Below, piece by piece: positions 28,493 through 36,978 of a DNA stretch of 64,000 nt. The notes beneath the pieces are model-generated. The model made no database searches. It had not been told where the DNA came from and saw nothing but the letters and a program-made list of their open reading frames with translations. The translations under genes and the position numbers were made by a program. Each line of letters starts with the position of its first letter. Position 1 is the stretch's first letter. Source of the DNA: Algoriphagus zhangzhouensis (lineage in GTDB: Bacteria; Bacteroidota; Bacteroidia; Cytophagales; Cyclobacteriaceae); assembly GCF_900148515.1 (NCBI RefSeq), contig NZ_FRXN01000001.1, positions 1,240,001 to 1,304,000 of the forward strand, in the 5' to 3' direction.

Positions 28493-28891
28493 ATGAGAGT
28501 ATTGTTTATCACCCTATTCACTCTGATTTCCTTTAATTTAACTTGGGCAAATGAAGATGATACCAAAACATTTTTGGTTCTTTTCAAATCCAAAGAATTA
28601 AAATCACATCAGACCAACCTAAAAGAGATTGAATCCCAATTTTCTTTGTTTGATACGAAAACCTATTCCGGCAATTCAGAGTTGGCATTATTGATTGAAA
28701 TCCCGTCTTGCGACTTTGACGAATGCTTTCTTGGAGACTTCTTGATCAATACAGGAAAAGAAACTGATATCAAATTACAGGAAGTTGCTTTCCGAGTTTT
28801 CGATATTACTGAAAGCAAAAAGACTATGGAGGTGTTTTTGGAAGCTCATGAAAACCAAGACAATCCTAAACGAAACCAAAAAGCACAATAA
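28493..28891 (+). CDS. Small exported protein of unknown function
   Basis: The ATG at 28493 gives MRVLFITLFTLISFNLTWAN, a signal peptide, then about 110 residues with no motif I recognise. An in-frame TTG three codons earlier is less likely. Two cysteines (SCDFDECF) could form a disulfide. It stands alone between a terminator and a convergent phosphatase. Confidence 0.65.
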   Translation: MRVLFITLFTLISFNLTWANEDDTKTFLVLFKSKELKSHQTNLKEIESQFSLFDTKTYSGNSELALLIEIPSCDFDECFLGDFLINTGKETDIKLQEVAFRVFDITESKKTMEVFLEAHENQDNPKRNQKAQ

Positions 28892-28905
28892 TTCTATTTC
28901 AAGGA

Positions 28906-29529
28906 TTACCCAAGATTCTTCAAATGCTCTCTATCATTTCCTTTTTTGAGAACAAAAGTTCCGTCTTCCAATTGTTCTAATAGGTACAGCCCCAAATTGG
29001 TATGCTCAAATTGATCCATAAATCGAAGATCATATTTGAAAATCAAGCTCAAGAATATTCTCATCGCACGTCCATGCATACAAACTAGAATAGTTTCACC
29101 TGGACCATCCAAGATTTTTTGAATTCCTCGACTCATTCGCTCGGCCACTGTATTTGGGCTTTCCCCTCCAGCAATTGCATAATCCAAATTCCCTTGTTGC
29201 CATTGGTGAAGCATGTGCTGGTAATACTGACTCTCCTCAGGAGTCATAGGTGTACCTTCATAATCTCCCCAAGAAATCTCATTTAATTCTGGCAAAGTTC
29301 CAGTTGGAATTCCTTTTTCAATAAAGGATTCTATGGACTGTCTGGTTCGTATCAAAGCCGTGTGATATGCTTGATCGAATGGAACATCTTGGTAAGCTTC
29401 AAAAAACGCTTTTGCCTGGGCTCTTCCTGTATCATTGATAGGAGCATCTATACCTGATCCTTGGACTACACCTTTCAAATTAAAATCAGTCTGTCCGTGG
29501 CGTACTAAGTAAATTTTTTTTCGATTCAA
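28906..29529 (-). CDS. Histidine phosphatase family protein
   Basis: The N-terminal LVRHGQTDFN motif gives the phospho-accepting His11. TALIRTRQSIESF and CMHGRAMRIFL (second His) complete the phosphoglycerate-mutase-like site. Length (207 aa) fits CobC/PhoE-type phosphatases. The substrate is unknown. It is divergent from the thioesterase gene. Confidence 0.88.
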   Translation of the reverse strand: MNRKKIYLVRHGQTDFNLKGVVQGSGIDAPINDTGRAQAKAFFEAYQDVPFDQAYHTALIRTRQSIESFIEKGIPTGTLPELNEISWGDYEGTPMTPEESQYYQHMLHQWQQGNLDYAIAGGESPNTVAERMSRGIQKILDGPGETILVCMHGRAMRIFLSLIFKYDLRFMDQFEHTNLGLYLLEQLEDGTFVLKKGNDREHLKNLG

Positions 29530-29536
29530 GATTCTT

Positions 29537-29544
29537 TATTTTTG
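29537..29544 (+). promoter_or_regulatory. Candidate -7 box for the menaquinone operon
   Basis: TATTTTTG fits TAnnTTTG, 37 nt before the thioesterase ATG. No clear -33 element is seen. Confidence 0.45.
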
Positions 29545-29581
29545 TCTCAAGCCCAAAGAAAAACAAATCCAGTCAAAATTC

Positions 29582-30004
29582 ATGGTCTTTCGTTCAAAGC
29601 CTTCTCTAGACCAACTAAATAAAATGGGGACCAATAATATGGTCCAGTTTATTGGAATCGAATTCACCGAGATCGGTGATGATTTCATAGAAGCGACCAT
29701 GCCTGTCGATCATCGAACCAAACAGCCTATGGGCTTGTTACACGGAGGAGCAAACGTAGTGCTTGCCGAAACTTTGGGTTCGATTGCCGGAACATTGACT
29801 TTAGATCTTGAAAAGCAGATCTGCGTTGGATTGGAAATCAATGCCAATCATCTTAAATCTGCGAAAGAGGGACTAGTTACTGGCCGTGTAAGTCCCATAC
29901 ATGTTGGCAAATCCACTCAAGTTTGGGAAATAAAAATATATAATGCAGCAAAAGACCTTTGTTGCATCAGTAGAATCACCCTAGCAATTTTAGATAGAAA
30001 ATGA
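29582..30004 (+). CDS. menI: Hotdog-fold thioesterase, probable DHNA-CoA hydrolase
   Basis: The protein has a hotdog fold with the signature GLLHGGANVVLAETLGS; His54 and Glu63 correspond to the active site, and Glu63 has the same number as in E. coli YdiI/MenI. It would release 1,4-dihydroxy-2-naphthoate from its CoA ester in menaquinone synthesis. The assignment rests on family plus context: it overlaps menF by 4 nt (ATGA) and menD follows. Another acyl-CoA substrate remains possible. Confidence 0.82.
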   Translation: MVFRSKPSLDQLNKMGTNNMVQFIGIEFTEIGDDFIEATMPVDHRTKQPMGLLHGGANVVLAETLGSIAGTLTLDLEKQICVGLEINANHLKSAKEGLVTGRVSPIHVGKSTQVWEIKIYNAAKDLCCISRITLAILDRK

Positions 30005-31212
30005 TCGAATCTATCATTTCAAAGTCGCTTTCAGTAACAGAAGTTTTAAATCAAATCCTCAATGCAGGATTTGCATCAGGAGGCTCTTTTGCGATTTGGA
30101 GAAAACCGAAATCAAATACCTTAGAATTGATTTTTGATGGACAGGAAACTCCAAAAAAAGTCAATCTTCAACTGGAAGAATTAGAGGCAGGCTTTATTGT
30201 TCATCCTTTTGAGGACCAAGAAGACAAACAAGCCTTTTTCATTCAAGCAACTCACTATTGGAATTGGAAGCTGGATCAGCAAATTCAAAAAGAGGACCTT
30301 CCGGAATGGACAAAAGTAGCAACTGATATTTCACATCAGGAATATTTAAAATCTGTCCAGAGAATCAATGTGCTATCCAACTCATATCCTAAAAATAAGG
30401 ATGGTGAGTCCCAAGAGCATTTTATTGAATTGGTTGAAAAAAGTATCCAATCCATTCAGGATGGGTATTTAGAAAAGGTAGTTCCAGCGAGAACCAAGAG
30501 TTTTGAAATTCCGGAGAATTTTGATTTGGCAATTGCCATCAAAAACCTTCTCCACTCCTCTCCCAATTCCTTCGTAAACTTTTTCCATATCCCAAAAATT
30601 GGAACATGGATGGGTGCAAGCCCTGAGGTTTTGATTGAGACAAAAGGCGATGAGTTCTATACCATGTCATTGGCAGGAACCCAAGCTGCAAAAGGAGAAA
30701 ATCCGCTAAAAACAGCCGCTTGGACCCAAAAAGAAATCGAGGAACAAGCATTGGTCTGTCGCTATATCGTGGATTGTTTTAAAAGAATCCGCTTAAGAGA
30801 ATACGAGGAACACGGACCCAAAACCGTGATGGCAGGAAGTCTTCTTCATTTGCGCTCAGATTTCCGAGTGAATATGAAAACAACCAACTTCCCTCAATTG
30901 GGATCTATCATGTTGGAATTGCTTCATCCTACCTCAGCAGTTTGTGGTATGCCTCGCAAAGAAGCTCATGATTTCTTGAAAAAATTCGAAGGTTTTGATC
31001 GCTCATTTTATGCTGGCTTCATAGGTCCGGTAAATATCCAAGATGAAACTTCCATTTTTGTCAACTTGAGAACAGCTTCGTTCCAAGATGGGAAGGTCAC
31101 TCTTTACGCAGGCGCTGGAGTCACCGAAGAATCAGATCCACAAAAAGAATGGGAAGAGACTGAAATGAAATGCGAAATCATCGGTAAATTCATTCAAAAA
31201 TCCCAAGCTTGA
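30001..31212 (+). CDS. menF: Isochorismate synthase
   Basis: The chorismate-binding domain (about 145-400) shows KVVPARTK, GTWMGASPEVLIE, MSLAGTQA and the C-terminal YAGAGVTEESDPQKEWEET segment with the conserved metal and isochorismate residues. It converts chorismate to isochorismate, the first menaquinone step. Coupling to the thioesterase (4-nt overlap) and menD (4-nt overlap) favours MenF over EntC. Length 403 aa. Confidence 0.93.
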   Translation: MIESIISKSLSVTEVLNQILNAGFASGGSFAIWRKPKSNTLELIFDGQETPKKVNLQLEELEAGFIVHPFEDQEDKQAFFIQATHYWNWKLDQQIQKEDLPEWTKVATDISHQEYLKSVQRINVLSNSYPKNKDGESQEHFIELVEKSIQSIQDGYLEKVVPARTKSFEIPENFDLAIAIKNLLHSSPNSFVNFFHIPKIGTWMGASPEVLIETKGDEFYTMSLAGTQAAKGENPLKTAAWTQKEIEEQALVCRYIVDCFKRIRLREYEEHGPKTVMAGSLLHLRSDFRVNMKTTNFPQLGSIMLELLHPTSAVCGMPRKEAHDFLKKFEGFDRSFYAGFIGPVNIQDETSIFVNLRTASFQDGKVTLYAGAGVTEESDPQKEWEETEMKCEIIGKFIQKSQA

Positions 31213-32891
31213 TCTTACAACCCATTATCGATCTAGTGGCTATTTGTGCCAAAAAAGGCATCAAAAACGTCATTTTATCCCCTGGATCACGTTGTGCTCC
31301 TTTGACTTTGGCCTTTGCTAGGCATCCTGAAATCCACGCCAGAACTATTTCTGATGAGCGTTCAGCGGCTTTTATAGCTATGGGTATGGCTCAGCAATTG
31401 GATGAGCCAGTAGCTTTGGTTTGCACCTCGGGATCTGCAGCATTGAATTACTTTCCTGCTGTGGCAGAAGCTTTTTTCCAGAATATCCCTTTACTTATCC
31501 TGACTGCAGATCGACCACCAGAATGGATTGATCAATGGGACGGACAGACGATTTTCCAACCGGAAGTCTATGGAAAGCATGTAAAAGGGAGCTTTCAGTT
31601 TCCAGATTCTTATTCACATCCAGATCAAATAGCTTGGGCAAGCAGAATTAGCAACGAGGCTATCAATCTAAGTCAGACTTTTCCGAAAGGACCAGTTCAT
31701 ATCAATATCCCACTGAGGGAGCCTTTTTATCCTTCAGAAAATGAGGCGTTTGAGTTTCCAGAAGATCACAAAATCACACATTTGTGTTCTAGCCATTTTG
31801 GACTTTCTTCCGATTCTAAAATTCAGCTTCAAAGCCAACTGAAGGATCACAATAGGATCCTAATTTTGGCAGGGCAACAAAACCCAAATCCAGAGATTCA
31901 GACGATTTTAGATAAGATTTCCAAGGAAAAAAATGTGGTCGTGGTTACTGACACCATTTCCAATATGCAGTCGGGGGAAACGATTAATCTTCATGATCAC
32001 TGGGTAGGAAATGAAGATTTGAATCAGGAATTAAAACCTGATTTGATCATCAGTTTTGGGAAATCCATTATTTCTAAGCCTTTGAAGCTTTTCCTAAGAA
32101 AATGTGACGTCCCCCATTGGCATATTCAAGAAGATGGAAGAGGGAAAGACGTATTCCAGTCTTTAAGTCAATTGATCCCTGCTTCACCTGAGAATTTCCT
32201 TTGTTGGTTATTGGAAAATATTTCACACCTAGAGAGAAGCTATTACGCTAGATGGCATGATTTAAATAGTCAAACTGAAAAACTTCTGGAAACAGCTTTT
32301 CAGGAACTAGAATTTGGCGAGTTTTCAGCCTTGAAAACCGTACTTTCTTTTGTTCCTAAAAGCTCAAAAATCCACGTTGCCAATTCCATGTCTGTTCGCT
32401 ACCTGAATCAATTGGGAGCCAGAACTCAAGAAATCTACTGCAATCGAGGAACCAGCGGAATAGACGGATCGAATAGCACAGCAGTCGGTTGTACCTTCAC
32501 CACCAAAGATCCGGTTACACTGATTACAGGCGATTTGGCCTTCTTTTATGATAGAAATGCTTTTTGGCATAATTACACTATGCCGAACCTGAGAATCATT
32601 CTATTGAATAACCATGCAGGAGGCATTTTCAGAATGATTGACGGGCCAAAGAAACAACCCGAACTGGAAGAATATTTTGAAACCAGACAAGCCTTAACGG
32701 CAGAGAATTTGGCAAAAGAGTTCCATTTCAACTACACAAAAGTTTCGGATCAAAAATCCCTGACTGAAGCTTTACAGGATTTCTATTCTCCAAGTATTCA
32801 TCCAAAAACCCTTGAGATTGAAAGTAAAAGCAGCCTCAATGAGCAGCAGTTGAAAAAGCTGAAAGGGTTAATTCGAGATTCTCTATTTTAA
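31209..32891 (+). CDS. menD: SEPHCHC synthase MenD
   Basis: MenD is the thiamine diphosphate-dependent enzyme joining 2-oxoglutarate and isochorismate. Visible signatures are LSPGSRCAPLTLAFARHPEI, SDERSAAFIAMGMA (the ThDP-activating Glu) and the C-terminal cofactor segment TGDLAFFYDRNAFW ... LNNHAGGIFRM. The start is TTG, overlapping the menF stop by 4 nt, and it begins directly in the conserved N-terminus, so it is convincing. The menB, menC, menE and menA genes are not in this window. Confidence 0.94.
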   Translation: MILQPIIDLVAICAKKGIKNVILSPGSRCAPLTLAFARHPEIHARTISDERSAAFIAMGMAQQLDEPVALVCTSGSAALNYFPAVAEAFFQNIPLLILTADRPPEWIDQWDGQTIFQPEVYGKHVKGSFQFPDSYSHPDQIAWASRISNEAINLSQTFPKGPVHINIPLREPFYPSENEAFEFPEDHKITHLCSSHFGLSSDSKIQLQSQLKDHNRILILAGQQNPNPEIQTILDKISKEKNVVVVTDTISNMQSGETINLHDHWVGNEDLNQELKPDLIISFGKSIISKPLKLFLRKCDVPHWHIQEDGRGKDVFQSLSQLIPASPENFLCWLLENISHLERSYYARWHDLNSQTEKLLETAFQELEFGEFSALKTVLSFVPKSSKIHVANSMSVRYLNQLGARTQEIYCNRGTSGIDGSNSTAVGCTFTTKDPVTLITGDLAFFYDRNAFWHNYTMPNLRIILLNNHAGGIFRMIDGPKKQPELEEYFETRQALTAENLAKEFHFNYTKVSDQKSLTEALQDFYSPSIHPKTLEIESKSSLNEQQLKKLKGLIRDSLF

Positions 32892-33691
32892 TGGGCAAAA
32901 CTGGACAAGGGGATCTTTTCTTTCCCCTTGAAGTACATTACCAAAGAAACCAATAAGGCTATTTCAAAAATAGTCATTGCTAGAAGCCCTCCAGCTGCTC
33001 CGACAACAGACGAAAATAAAATCCCTGTTATCATCCCCATGATGCCCAATGCCCCAAAAAATGTCTTTTCGTAAGTTTCAAATTTAAATAAGGCAAAACC
33101 AACAAAAACATAGATCAAACCGAGGGATCCCAGTTTCAAAATAGCATATAGTGGTTGGGAAAAGGAGCCCATATTTAGAAGAAAGATATCCATGAGGATC
33201 CAAAATATATTACCAATAACAAGTGTTAGAAAAGAAGTTTTCAAGAGTTGATCTTTCTCTGATTTCGCAATTTTCAGGAATCCCAAAAAGAACAAACTAG
33301 AGCTTATAAGAACAATGATTTTTAGAGTGGGATAAACTCCCCAACGGCTTTCAGAATCTCCCATTCCGGCCATCATTTTGATATCCATCGGAATTTCAAT
33401 AAATCCAAGAATGAAATAAATCACTCCAGCTATAAAGGAAATAATGATCCAATTCTTCAACCCTTCAGATAACCCGACTTCCATTTTTTCTACTTTTAGA
33501 AAATCAGTCTCTTGAATTTCCAATGCCTCCATCAATGCCTTGATCGTATAGCTTCTTGGCATGACTTCTCCAGCTTCTATCCGCTGGATGGTCCTTACAT
33601 TCAAATTGCATTTTTCGACCAACTCCTCTTGGGTCATTCCCTTGGCTTTTCTCCATTCTGAGATTTTTTTACCTAATTCTGGTTTCTTCAT
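32888..33691 (-). CDS. XRE helix-turn-helix regulator with membrane domain
   Basis: An N-terminal Cro/CI domain (KKISEWRKAKGMTQEELVEK and NVRTIQRIEAGEVMPR) is joined to six or so membrane helices (about 75-265), so DNA binding is tied to the membrane. I use the ATG at 33691; an ATG nine codons earlier (33718) is also open. The stop overlaps that of menD by 4 nt in a convergent layout. Three 11-bp repeats upstream (33771-33802) are probable binding sites. The signal is unknown. Confidence 0.82.
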   Translation of the reverse strand: MKKPELGKKISEWRKAKGMTQEELVEKCNLNVRTIQRIEAGEVMPRSYTIKALMEALEIQETDFLKVEKMEVGLSEGLKNWIIISFIAGVIYFILGFIEIPMDIKMMAGMGDSESRWGVYPTLKIIVLISSSLFFLGFLKIAKSEKDQLLKTSFLTLVIGNIFWILMDIFLLNMGSFSQPLYAILKLGSLGLIYVFVGFALFKFETYEKTFFGALGIMGMITGILFSSVVGAAGGLLAMTIFEIALLVSLVMYFKGKEKIPLSSFAH

Positions 33692-33770
33692 TGTGAATTG
33701 TGATTTTGATTTAACCATGGCAATTTCTCAGTTCAATGATTATATGAGGACGAAAATAACTCGGTTTTCA

Positions 33771-33802
33771 CCCGACATTTGCCCGACATTTGCCCGACAT
33801 TT
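33771..33802 (-). repeat. Three tandem 11-bp repeats, probable operator
   Basis: CCCGACATTTG occurs at 33771-33781 and 33782-33792, with a third copy (CCCGACATTT) at 33793-33802. The copies are exact and spaced by one DNA turn, 80-111 bases upstream of the XRE-membrane gene start at 33691. That is the expected design for cooperative binding by a small regulator, most simply the adjacent gene product itself. Confidence 0.7.
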
Positions 33803-33854
33803 AGGTTTACGGCTTATTTAGAGGGTTTTTCAAATGTATTGAGTTTGAATTCAA

Positions 33855-34379
33855 TTATTGAAATCTTACTGGAAGCATATTCAATTTGAGTAAAGCCAAC
33901 AAGGAAATAATAATCACAGTACTCAAGGAGGCTAGGATATTCATGATTTTTTGAACCCGAAGTGGACTTGAAGCAATTTTTTCAAATAACCATATAAACA
34001 AATATCCAATAATCCCTCCAGTTGTATTGGTCAATAAATCGGTAATATCGAAAGTACCAGTTTTGATAATAACCTGAAGGCTTTCAACAATCAAACTGAC
34101 CAAGAAAAAAAAGAGTACTACCCAGGCAAACGTTTTCCTTCGAAATAAAATACCAGCATACAGACCGAGAGGAATAAAAATCACCACATTCATAATAGTT
34201 TCAGTCAAGCTATAATAGCCATTGGCAAATGGAATCAAGTTGATTCTCCTCTCTTCCATGTAGGAAAAACTCACCCCCATTTTGAACAAAATGATCCAAG
34301 CCAAAACTATCAGATAGATAAATAATAAAACTCTGGTGAGTTGATCCTGTTTGTAATCCTGTTTAATTTCTTTGGCCAC
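33855..34379 (-). CDS. VanZ family membrane protein
   Basis: The 174-aa protein has about five hydrophobic segments and the VanZ pattern: RRINLIPFANGYYSLTETIM, NVVIFIPLGLYAG and FDITDLLTNTTGGIIGYL. VanZ homologues outside enterococci have no settled role, and antibiotic resistance should not be assumed. It lies between the LysR gene upstream and the XRE gene on the same strand. Confidence 0.85.
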   Translation of the reverse strand: MAKEIKQDYKQDQLTRVLLFIYLIVLAWIILFKMGVSFSYMEERRINLIPFANGYYSLTETIMNVVIFIPLGLYAGILFRRKTFAWVVLFFFLVSLIVESLQVIIKTGTFDITDLLTNTTGGIIGYLFIWLFEKIASSPLRVQKIMNILASLSTVIIISLLALLKLNMLPVRFQ

Positions 34380-34441
34380 TTTTTATTTTCAGGTTAATCG
34401 AATTGAAAAATTTTCCAGCTTTACTAATACCTCAATTTACA

Positions 34442-35308
34442 CTACAATAATGCCAATACCCGCTTCAAAGCTGGATTTCTGTTTTCCGGTTTCCAGATGG
34501 CAGAAAGCTCTGTATATTGGCTGGTATTCGGTATCTCCAAAAATCGAACATTCAACTCATATCCCTCTTTCAGAGAAGTAGGAACGATGGCAACTCCCAT
34601 TCTATTTTCTACCAATTTAAAAATGGTTAAAGCATGGACAGATTTATGCCTAATCTGTGGAGAAAAGCCAGCATCTCTACAAATCCCCATGATTTGGTCA
34701 TAGTAATACTTACTATAATCGCTCGAAAAAAGGATAAAAGCTTCCTCTGAAAATTGAGATAGACTTTTAAAATTGGAAGAATTGACCTCATGATCCAATG
34801 GCACCACAACAGAAAATGAATCCTTGAGGACAGTCTTTTTACTCAGACCTTCTGGGACAGTTGCCATTCGAACATATCCCAAATCCAATCTATCCTTTTG
34901 AATCATTTCCACCTGAATGGCATTGCTGAGCTCCTCCAGACTGGTGGTAATTCCTGGCTGCTTCTCATTGAGCTTTTGCAATAAATCAGGCAAAACACGA
35001 TTGGATGCCGAACCCAAAAAACCTATCCGTAACTCCCCTATTTTTCCAGCGTCAATCTGCTTCAATTGGGAACGAGTTGTCTCCAAGTGATTTAATACAA
35101 AATCCACTTCCCCTTTCAAGTATACCCCTGCAGGTGTGAGCTGCACATGCTTTTGATCCCTTTCAAAAAGTTGAACTCCCAATAATTCTTCCAATTGGCG
35201 GATCTGCCTACTCAATCCCGGTTGAGAAATAAACAATCGATCCGCCGCCTTCCGAAAGTTTAACTCTTCAGCTACAGCCTTAAAATATTGTAAATGTCTT
35301 AGTTCCAT
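34442..35308 (-). CDS. LysR family regulator, probable hut regulator
   Basis: The N-terminal winged helix-turn-helix (LRHLQYFKAVAEELNFRKAA, LFISQPGLSRQIRQLEELLG) is followed by a periplasmic-binding-like effector domain. It is divergent from hutH with 93 nt between starts, and that gap holds two palindromes, so it probably regulates the hut operon and itself. The CbnR/CatR-like group (MELRHLQYF) often senses aromatic ligands; urocanate would be a sensible effector here, but this is inference. Confidence 0.9.
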   Translation of the reverse strand: MELRHLQYFKAVAEELNFRKAADRLFISQPGLSRQIRQLEELLGVQLFERDQKHVQLTPAGVYLKGEVDFVLNHLETTRSQLKQIDAGKIGELRIGFLGSASNRVLPDLLQKLNEKQPGITTSLEELSNAIQVEMIQKDRLDLGYVRMATVPEGLSKKTVLKDSFSVVVPLDHEVNSSNFKSLSQFSEEAFILFSSDYSKYYYDQIMGICRDAGFSPQIRHKSVHALTIFKLVENRMGVAIVPTSLKEGYELNVRFLEIPNTSQYTELSAIWKPENRNPALKRVLALL

Positions 35309-35349
35309 TGATACCTACCGGTTATCATATATTGACAAATATAGTATCA
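35309..35349. promoter_or_regulatory. Divergent operator region with lysR -7 box
   Basis: TGATA and TATCA arms (35309-35313, 35323-35327) form an imperfect 19-bp palindrome abutting the LysR start codon. A second palindrome, TATATT-GACA-AATATA, spans 35328-35343, and TATCA recurs 22 bp after the first copy. On the minus strand TATATTTG (35336-35343) fits the -7 consensus for lysR. This is consistent with LysR autoregulation and control of hut. Confidence 0.6.
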
Positions 35350-35370
35350 AAAAGCATCAATCAAAGTCCG

Positions 35371-35378
35371 TACCTTTG
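35371..35378 (+). promoter_or_regulatory. hutH -7 promoter box
   Basis: TACCTTTG fits TAnnTTTG, 23 nt before the hutH ATG. No -33 TTG is present at the right distance, which suits an activator-dependent promoter. Confidence 0.55.
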
Positions 35379-35401
35379 AATCAGAATATAAACCCATCTT
35401 C

Positions 35402-36967
35402 ATGTCTACTTTCAATTTTGGTCAGGACCATCTTACCGTTTCCAAAGCTATTCAATTGGCTCGAAGGGAAATCAAAGGGATTTTCAGCCCAGAAACTATC
35501 AAAAAAATTGAGACTTCTTCGGAAGCTGTAGCCAAAATCGCCCAAGGAGAAAAGGCTGTTTATGGAATCAACACAGGTTTCGGTCCGCTTTGTACTTCGA
35601 AAATCTCTTCTGCAGACACTACAACTCTTCAGGAAAACCTCTTAAAAAGTCACGCAGTTGGCGTGGGAGAACCTGTTGATTTGGAAATAGCCAGATTGAT
35701 GATGGTTTTGAAAATCCATGCATTGGCTCAGGGATTTTCTGGAATTCGACTTGAAACTATTCAGCGAATTCATTGGATGCTAGAAGTTGATTTGGTGCCT
35801 CTGGTTCCAATTCAAGGTTCTGTTGGAGCATCCGGTGATTTAGCACCTCTTTCCCACTTATTTTTGCCATTGATTGGCTATGGAAAAGTATGGCATCATG
35901 GCCGTTTTCTTCCTACCAAAGAGGTTTTGGGAGAATTCCATAAAGAACCTTTGGCTTTAGGGCCCAAAGAAGGGCTTGCTTTGATTAACGGTACACAGTT
36001 CATGGCAGCCCATGGGATGAAGATTGTAGAAAGACTCCATAATGTTCTGACTCATGCCAGTATCTCGGGAGCCATGATGATCGAAGGTTTGATGGGTTCT
36101 GTAAAGCCATTTTCAGAAGAATTGCATCAATTGAGACCCTTTGCTGGAAATCAACATGTGGCTCAGACCATATTGAATCTGCTCCATGAATCAGAGATTG
36201 TAAATTCCCATATCAACTGCGCCAGAGTTCAGGATCCCTATTCATTGAGATGCATGCCTCAGGTACATGGAGCTAGCTGGAATGCTTGGTTGCATGTGAA
36301 GGACACCTTGGAAATAGAAATCAACTCTGTTACTGACAACCCGGTGGTTTTTGATGAAAATCACACCATTTCCGGTGGTCATTTCCACGGGCAGCCTATT
36401 GCTTTGACTTTGGATTATGCATGTCTTGCAGCATCTGAAATCGGAAATATTTCTGATCGGCGAATTTACCTTTCCATTGAAGGAGACACTCCCGGAGTCC
36501 CAAAACTTCTTTTGAAGGAAACAGGTCTAAACTCCGGCCTGATGATTCCTCAATACACTACAGCTGCTTTGGCTTCTGAAAACAAAGGCTTGTGTTTTCC
36601 GGCTTCTGCTGACTCCATTCCAACTTCTTTGGGCCAGGAGGATCATGTAAGTATGGGAAGTATCGGAGGAAGAAAGGCATTGCGAGTGATCGAAAATGTG
36701 GAGAAAATCCTCGGAATTGAGCTTTTCTACGCAGCTCAGGCCATGGACTATCATACTCCTATGAAATCAGGTAAAATCATGACAGCCATCTATGAGAAGG
36801 TTCGAAAATTGATTCCTCCGGTAGTTTCTGACAGAGTCATGTACGAGGACATGGAAACTGCTATTGAACTGATTCGCTCAGGGGAATTGGTATCTCTCGC
36901 AAATCAAGTGGCTGAGGAGGAAGCCTTAGAATTTGATACTCCTTGGACTGAAAAGTTTGAATATTAA
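35402..36967 (+). CDS. hutH: Histidine ammonia-lyase
   Basis: HutH removes ammonia from histidine to give urocanate. The self-formed MIO cofactor triad Ala143-Ser144-Gly145 lies in GSVGASGDLAPLSH. YGINTGFGPL near residue 53 and NPVVFDE are further family motifs. Length is 521 aa. hutI follows after 11 nt. It is the first gene of the hut operon and has its own -7 box. Confidence 0.97.
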   Translation: MSTFNFGQDHLTVSKAIQLARREIKGIFSPETIKKIETSSEAVAKIAQGEKAVYGINTGFGPLCTSKISSADTTTLQENLLKSHAVGVGEPVDLEIARLMMVLKIHALAQGFSGIRLETIQRIHWMLEVDLVPLVPIQGSVGASGDLAPLSHLFLPLIGYGKVWHHGRFLPTKEVLGEFHKEPLALGPKEGLALINGTQFMAAHGMKIVERLHNVLTHASISGAMMIEGLMGSVKPFSEELHQLRPFAGNQHVAQTILNLLHESEIVNSHINCARVQDPYSLRCMPQVHGASWNAWLHVKDTLEIEINSVTDNPVVFDENHTISGGHFHGQPIALTLDYACLAASEIGNISDRRIYLSIEGDTPGVPKLLLKETGLNSGLMIPQYTTAALASENKGLCFPASADSIPTSLGQEDHVSMGSIGGRKALRVIENVEKILGIELFYAAQAMDYHTPMKSGKIMTAIYEKVRKLIPPVVSDRVMYEDMETAIELIRSGELVSLANQVAEEEALEFDTPWTEKFEY

Positions 36968-36978
36968 ACCCAAACTCC

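Noticed and set aside
33771-33802. Short direct repeats as a CRISPR array
   Set aside because: The units are 11 bp with no spacers and no cas genes nearby; an operator is the better reading.
33855-34379. VanZ-like gene as teicoplanin resistance
   Set aside because: No other van genes are present, and VanZ homologues are widespread without a resistance role.
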